Assembly: GCA_017503065.1 (NCBI GenBank)
Contig: JAFVTT010000010.1
Coordinates: 1 to 64,000, forward strand
From: Bacteroidaceae bacterium
GTDB lineage: Bacteria > Bacteroidota > Bacteroidia > Bacteroidales > Bacteroidaceae
Length of the DNA stretch: 64,000 nt
Reading direction: 5' to 3'
Shown here: positions 61,997 through 64,000 of the stretch, piece by piece
Layout: each line of letters begins with the position of its first letter
How positions within the stretch are numbered: the first letter of the stretch is position 1
Translations under genes and position numbers: made by a program
Notes under the pieces: generated by a model
What the model saw: only the letters and a program-made list of their open reading frames with translations
The model's database searches: none
Told to the model about the DNA's origin: nothing

Positions 61997-62548
61997 ATGC
62001 ACACAAACGACAAGAAACGCCTGTTCCATGATATGCAGGAGCATCCTGAAAGGTATACAGACGAAGAGTTAGAGACCATGATGGACGAGTTGGACAGTGT
62101 GCCCGATGTGGAGGTAGCATGGCAGAAATTCAATCGCTCCACCCCTTCAGTGCTCCGTCCGTTCCTTCCCCGGGTGGCAGCCATATTCATAGGAGTGCTG
62201 CTGGTATCCGGCATAGCATTTGCCGCCATACACCATATACGCAATTCTGGCTCTGCCCGTAAAGAAGCTATGGCAAGTGCCGTATCGCATGATGACAATA
62301 AGGTACAATCCGCATCCGTAGTTTTCAATGACGTCAGGCTCGACAGCATCCTTTCCGTTGTTTCCGCTCACTATGGCAAGAAGGTAGATTTCGGCAGCAA
62401 AGAGGCCAAGGACATGAAGTTCATCATGATGTGGAACCCCGATTCCTCGCTGACATCGTTCATAGATCTTATAAATATGTTCGATGGTCTGCACCTGTCG
62501 GTAAGGCGCGACACCATTTTTGTAGAAACCATGGATGTGGAGGAGTAG
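61997..62548 (+). CDS. Minimal FecR-type anti-sigma protein with DUF4974 domain
   Basis: A 183-residue single-pass membrane protein. The cytoplasmic part (1-54) should bind the sigma factor; a transmembrane helix spans about residues 55-77 (LPRVAAIFIGVLLVSGIAFAAI). The periplasmic part is only ~100 residues and consists of a DUF4974/STN-like fold (about 112-178; 'FNDVRLDSILSVVSAHYGKKV' ... 'LHLSVRRDTIFVE'). The central FecR beta domain of typical 300-residue anti-sigmas is absent. The gene ends MDVEE followed by CAGGAATGA, the same junction that precedes the receptor at 52910. Confidence 0.82.
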   Translation: MHTNDKKRLFHDMQEHPERYTDEELETMMDELDSVPDVEVAWQKFNRSTPSVLRPFLPRVAAIFIGVLLVSGIAFAAIHHIRNSGSARKEAMASAVSHDDNKVQSASVVFNDVRLDSILSVVSAHYGKKVDFGSKEAKDMKFIMMWNPDSSLTSFIDLINMFDGLHLSVRRDTIFVETMDVEE

Positions 62549-62561
62549 CAGGAATGAACAT

Positions 62562-62594
62562 AATCCCAAATCGGTCATTAGGATTTGGGTTTAA
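62562..62594. repeat. CCCAAATCGGTCATTAG element, minimal copy
   Basis: AATCCCAAATCGGTCATTAGGATTTGGGTTTAA forms a hairpin (CCCAAATC/GATTTGGG). It begins 14 bases after the FecR stop codon, exactly where the receptor coding sequence would be expected. Confidence 0.75.
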
Positions 62595-62598
62595 CATG

Positions 62599-62630
62599 CA
62601 ACCGCCCCCACTGGTTGGTGAGGGCGGTTG
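62599..62630. terminator. Terminator between convergent genes
   Basis: CAACCGCCC (62599-62607) pairs with GGGCGGTTG (62622-62630), perfect 9 bp, between the FecR-type gene (+) and the GH2 gene (-). Confidence 0.75.
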
Positions 62631-62658
62631 TTGCAATACTTAATTTGTTTACTTTACT

Positions 62659-64000
62659 TTACATCTGAAACTCCTTTACGTTAAGACCAGAAACGTGGAG
62701 TACAGGTTTTGTGCCTCGGGCGTCTTGCGTTTTCCACTTGATGGTGACGGCCTTGCGCTCTCCGGGCAGGAGGTGGAAGTAGTTGTCGGAATATTCCACG
62801 GGCAGAATCTGTTCGCCGTCTTCTCCACATAGGTTCAGGCGAAGCATCAGGGCGGGGGTGTCGCCTGTGTTGGTGATGACGAAGTGCATTGTGGGCTTGA
62901 ACACCAGTCTTACATCCACCTTGGCAATGGGCATGGAGTCGAGTTCCTTGGCGGAGTCGTTGCCCCACAGGAAGTAGGTGTTGGTGGAGAGGAGTTCGCC
63001 ATTGAGCATGGACACGGCTTCCAGACGGAGCATGAACGACTTGGTGGTATCAGGCGAAAGGACCTCGAAGCAGTTCACGGTAGAATCGGACGGCAGGTGT
63101 GCCGAATCAGACTTCTTCCAAACCTCCTTGCCTTTCAGATCGTACATGGTGGCAATGACCTTGATGTCCTGTGCAGGCTTCATCATGTTGACCAGTTGCA
63201 CCTGTGCCGTGGAGGCATTGTACTGGATGTGCAGGGGCTCGCATGCCTTCTTGATGCCGAAGAATGCCGCTGTGGGGTCGAAATAATAGTCGTAGGTCTG
63301 CCATACCATAGAGGGCCAGCATGAATGGCTCATCCAGATGATGAGGCCCTGGCGGTCCAGGTTGGCGCTCTCGTACATGGCACGGTAACCGTCGTAGTTC
63401 TGCCACTGTGCCAGGTTGGTGTAGGCCTTGGCAGAGGGCATGCCTATGCGCACAGGCATCTTGTCGCCATATACCTTTTCCTCTCCAAACCGTTCGGCCA
63501 GCAGTTGGTTGAAGGTGGAACCATACTGTGCACCCTTTTGTGTGAAGTCGTGCTTGCCCCAATATTCATTTTGAGGCCAAAGGTGCTCGGGAGCAAGCAT
63601 GCGGCAGAGGCTTTCGTAGTTGGGCACGTTGGGCATGCCACGCTCGGAGTGCAGTTTGCCTGTCTGTATCTCGAAGTATTCCTTCACTGGCAGTGCGCGG
63701 TAAGGACCGTGTCCGCTGACACCGTCATCTGCAGAACTGGGGAAGTAGAGTGCTCCGGGAGCCAGTTTCTGTACGAGTTGTGCCAACTGCTTGTCAAGTG
63801 TTTCTGGGGGATAACCCTCGTTGCGTCCGCAATAAAGCGCTATGCTGGGATGCCGGCGTATGCGGCGCATGTAGTCGTTGGCATTTGCCATGAACATGGG
63901 CTCGTTGTGAGGGTTTGGACCGTCGGCAGGGTTTGCCAGCCAGAAGTCCTGCCATACCATGATGCCGTGGCGGTCGCAGGCCTCGTAGAACTCCTCGTCG
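62659..64000 (-). CDS. GH2-family glycoside hydrolase (5' end beyond the window)
   Basis: At least 446 residues of the C-terminal part of a GH2 enzyme; the open frame continues to the right edge (reading DEEFYEACDRHGIMVWQDFW), so the N-terminus is outside and no start is given. The acid/base region is seen as ALYCGRNEGYPPETLD, resembling the exo-beta-glucosaminidase/mannosidase-like GH2 branch rather than LacZ. The nucleophile is expected near 'QGLIIWMSHSCWPS' but a clear glutamate is not obvious there, so activity is uncertain. A C-terminal beta-sandwich (about the last 180 residues) follows. Confidence 0.85.
   Translation of the reverse strand, partial: DEEFYEACDRHGIMVWQDFWLANPADGPNPHNEPMFMANANDYMRRIRRHPSIALYCGRNEGYPPETLDKQLAQLVQKLAPGALYFPSSADDGVSGHGPYRALPVKEYFEIQTGKLHSERGMPNVPNYESLCRMLAPEHLWPQNEYWGKHDFTQKGAQYGSTFNQLLAERFGEEKVYGDKMPVRIGMPSAKAYTNLAQWQNYDGYRAMYESANLDRQGLIIWMSHSCWPSMVWQTYDYYFDPTAAFFGIKKACEPLHIQYNASTAQVQLVNMMKPAQDIKVIATMYDLKGKEVWKKSDSAHLPSDSTVNCFEVLSPDTTKSFMLRLEAVSMLNGELLSTNTYFLWGNDSAKELDSMPIAKVDVRLVFKPTMHFVITNTGDTPALMLRLNLCGEDGEQILPVEYSDNYFHLLPGERKAVTIKWKTQDARGTKPVLHVSGLNVKEFQM

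Overview
The window looks like chromosome from a gut or rumen Bacteroidales bacterium, most likely Prevotellaceae (Prevotella/Segatella-like). The reasons are: TAnnTTTG-type -7 promoter boxes, mostly AT-rich leaders instead of strong Shine-Dalgarno sites, TonB-dependent receptors with STN or carboxypeptidase-like N-termini, a GLPGLI protein, BspA-like leucine-rich repeats, T9SS-like C-terminal tails, and many exported proteins whose predicted mature N-terminus is glutamine. No rRNA, tRNA, phage, insertion sequence or CRISPR array was seen.

Layout. 0.1-5.5 kb (+): acetyl-CoA hydrolase/CoA-transferase, a secreted GH84 hexosaminidase and a PepC-type aminopeptidase. 5.6-12.2 kb (-): a surface-protein operon (LRR protein, InlB-repeat/cohesin-like/dockerin protein, cohesin-like protein) ending in an overlooked 55-residue ORF and preceded by a strongly structured leader. 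13-23.5 kb (-): U32 peptidase, DusB, SufE, glutaminyl cyclase, a C26-M19 fusion, an Lrp regulator, a methyltransferase and a tricorn-like protease. 23.6-26.8 kb: a four-helix-bundle gene bracketed by CCTAGG arrays, then an AT-rich islet with two secreted proteins of unknown function between perfect 61-bp direct repeats. 27-37 kb: a PhoPQ-related hydrolase (+), then a giant GH84 and a lectin-bearing GH2 (-). 37-48 kb (-): housekeeping genes (lgt, ychF, a CPA2 antiporter, nadA, a TrmH-type methylase, DUF4294, radical SAM, trkH, nadB). 48-52 kb (+): a PBP4-like lipoprotein, an alpha/beta hydrolase and GH20. 52.9-62.5 kb (+): an STN-bearing outer-membrane receptor, a GLPGLI/TonB-receptor pair, Fic, and an ECF sigma factor with a minimal FecR/DUF4974 anti-sigma. 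A GH2 gene (-) runs off the right edge.

How it works together. Two GH84s, a GH20 and two GH2 enzymes, with secreted peptidases and esterase-like hydrolases, suggest breakdown of host or dietary glycoconjugates rich in N-acetylhexosamine and galactose, although no SusCD pair is present. NadA and NadB give the first two steps of NAD synthesis. TrkH and the CPA2 antiporter handle K+/H+. The glutaminyl cyclase could cap the many exported proteins that begin with Gln.

The most unusual observations are genomic. (1) The promoter and 5' end of the sigma gene at 61.5 kb are duplicated at 52.7 kb, where they are fused through a deletion to the last codons of a FecR gene directly before a receptor. The sigma/FecR copy has in turn lost its receptor, so the two loci look like complementary halves of one signalling operon. 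(2) Several families of intergenic repeats with fixed periods (7, 9, 10 and 22 bp), palindromes and a CCCAAATCGGTCATTAG element are scattered here; one family brackets a four-helix-bundle gene. (3) The leader of the LRR operon can form mutually exclusive hairpins.
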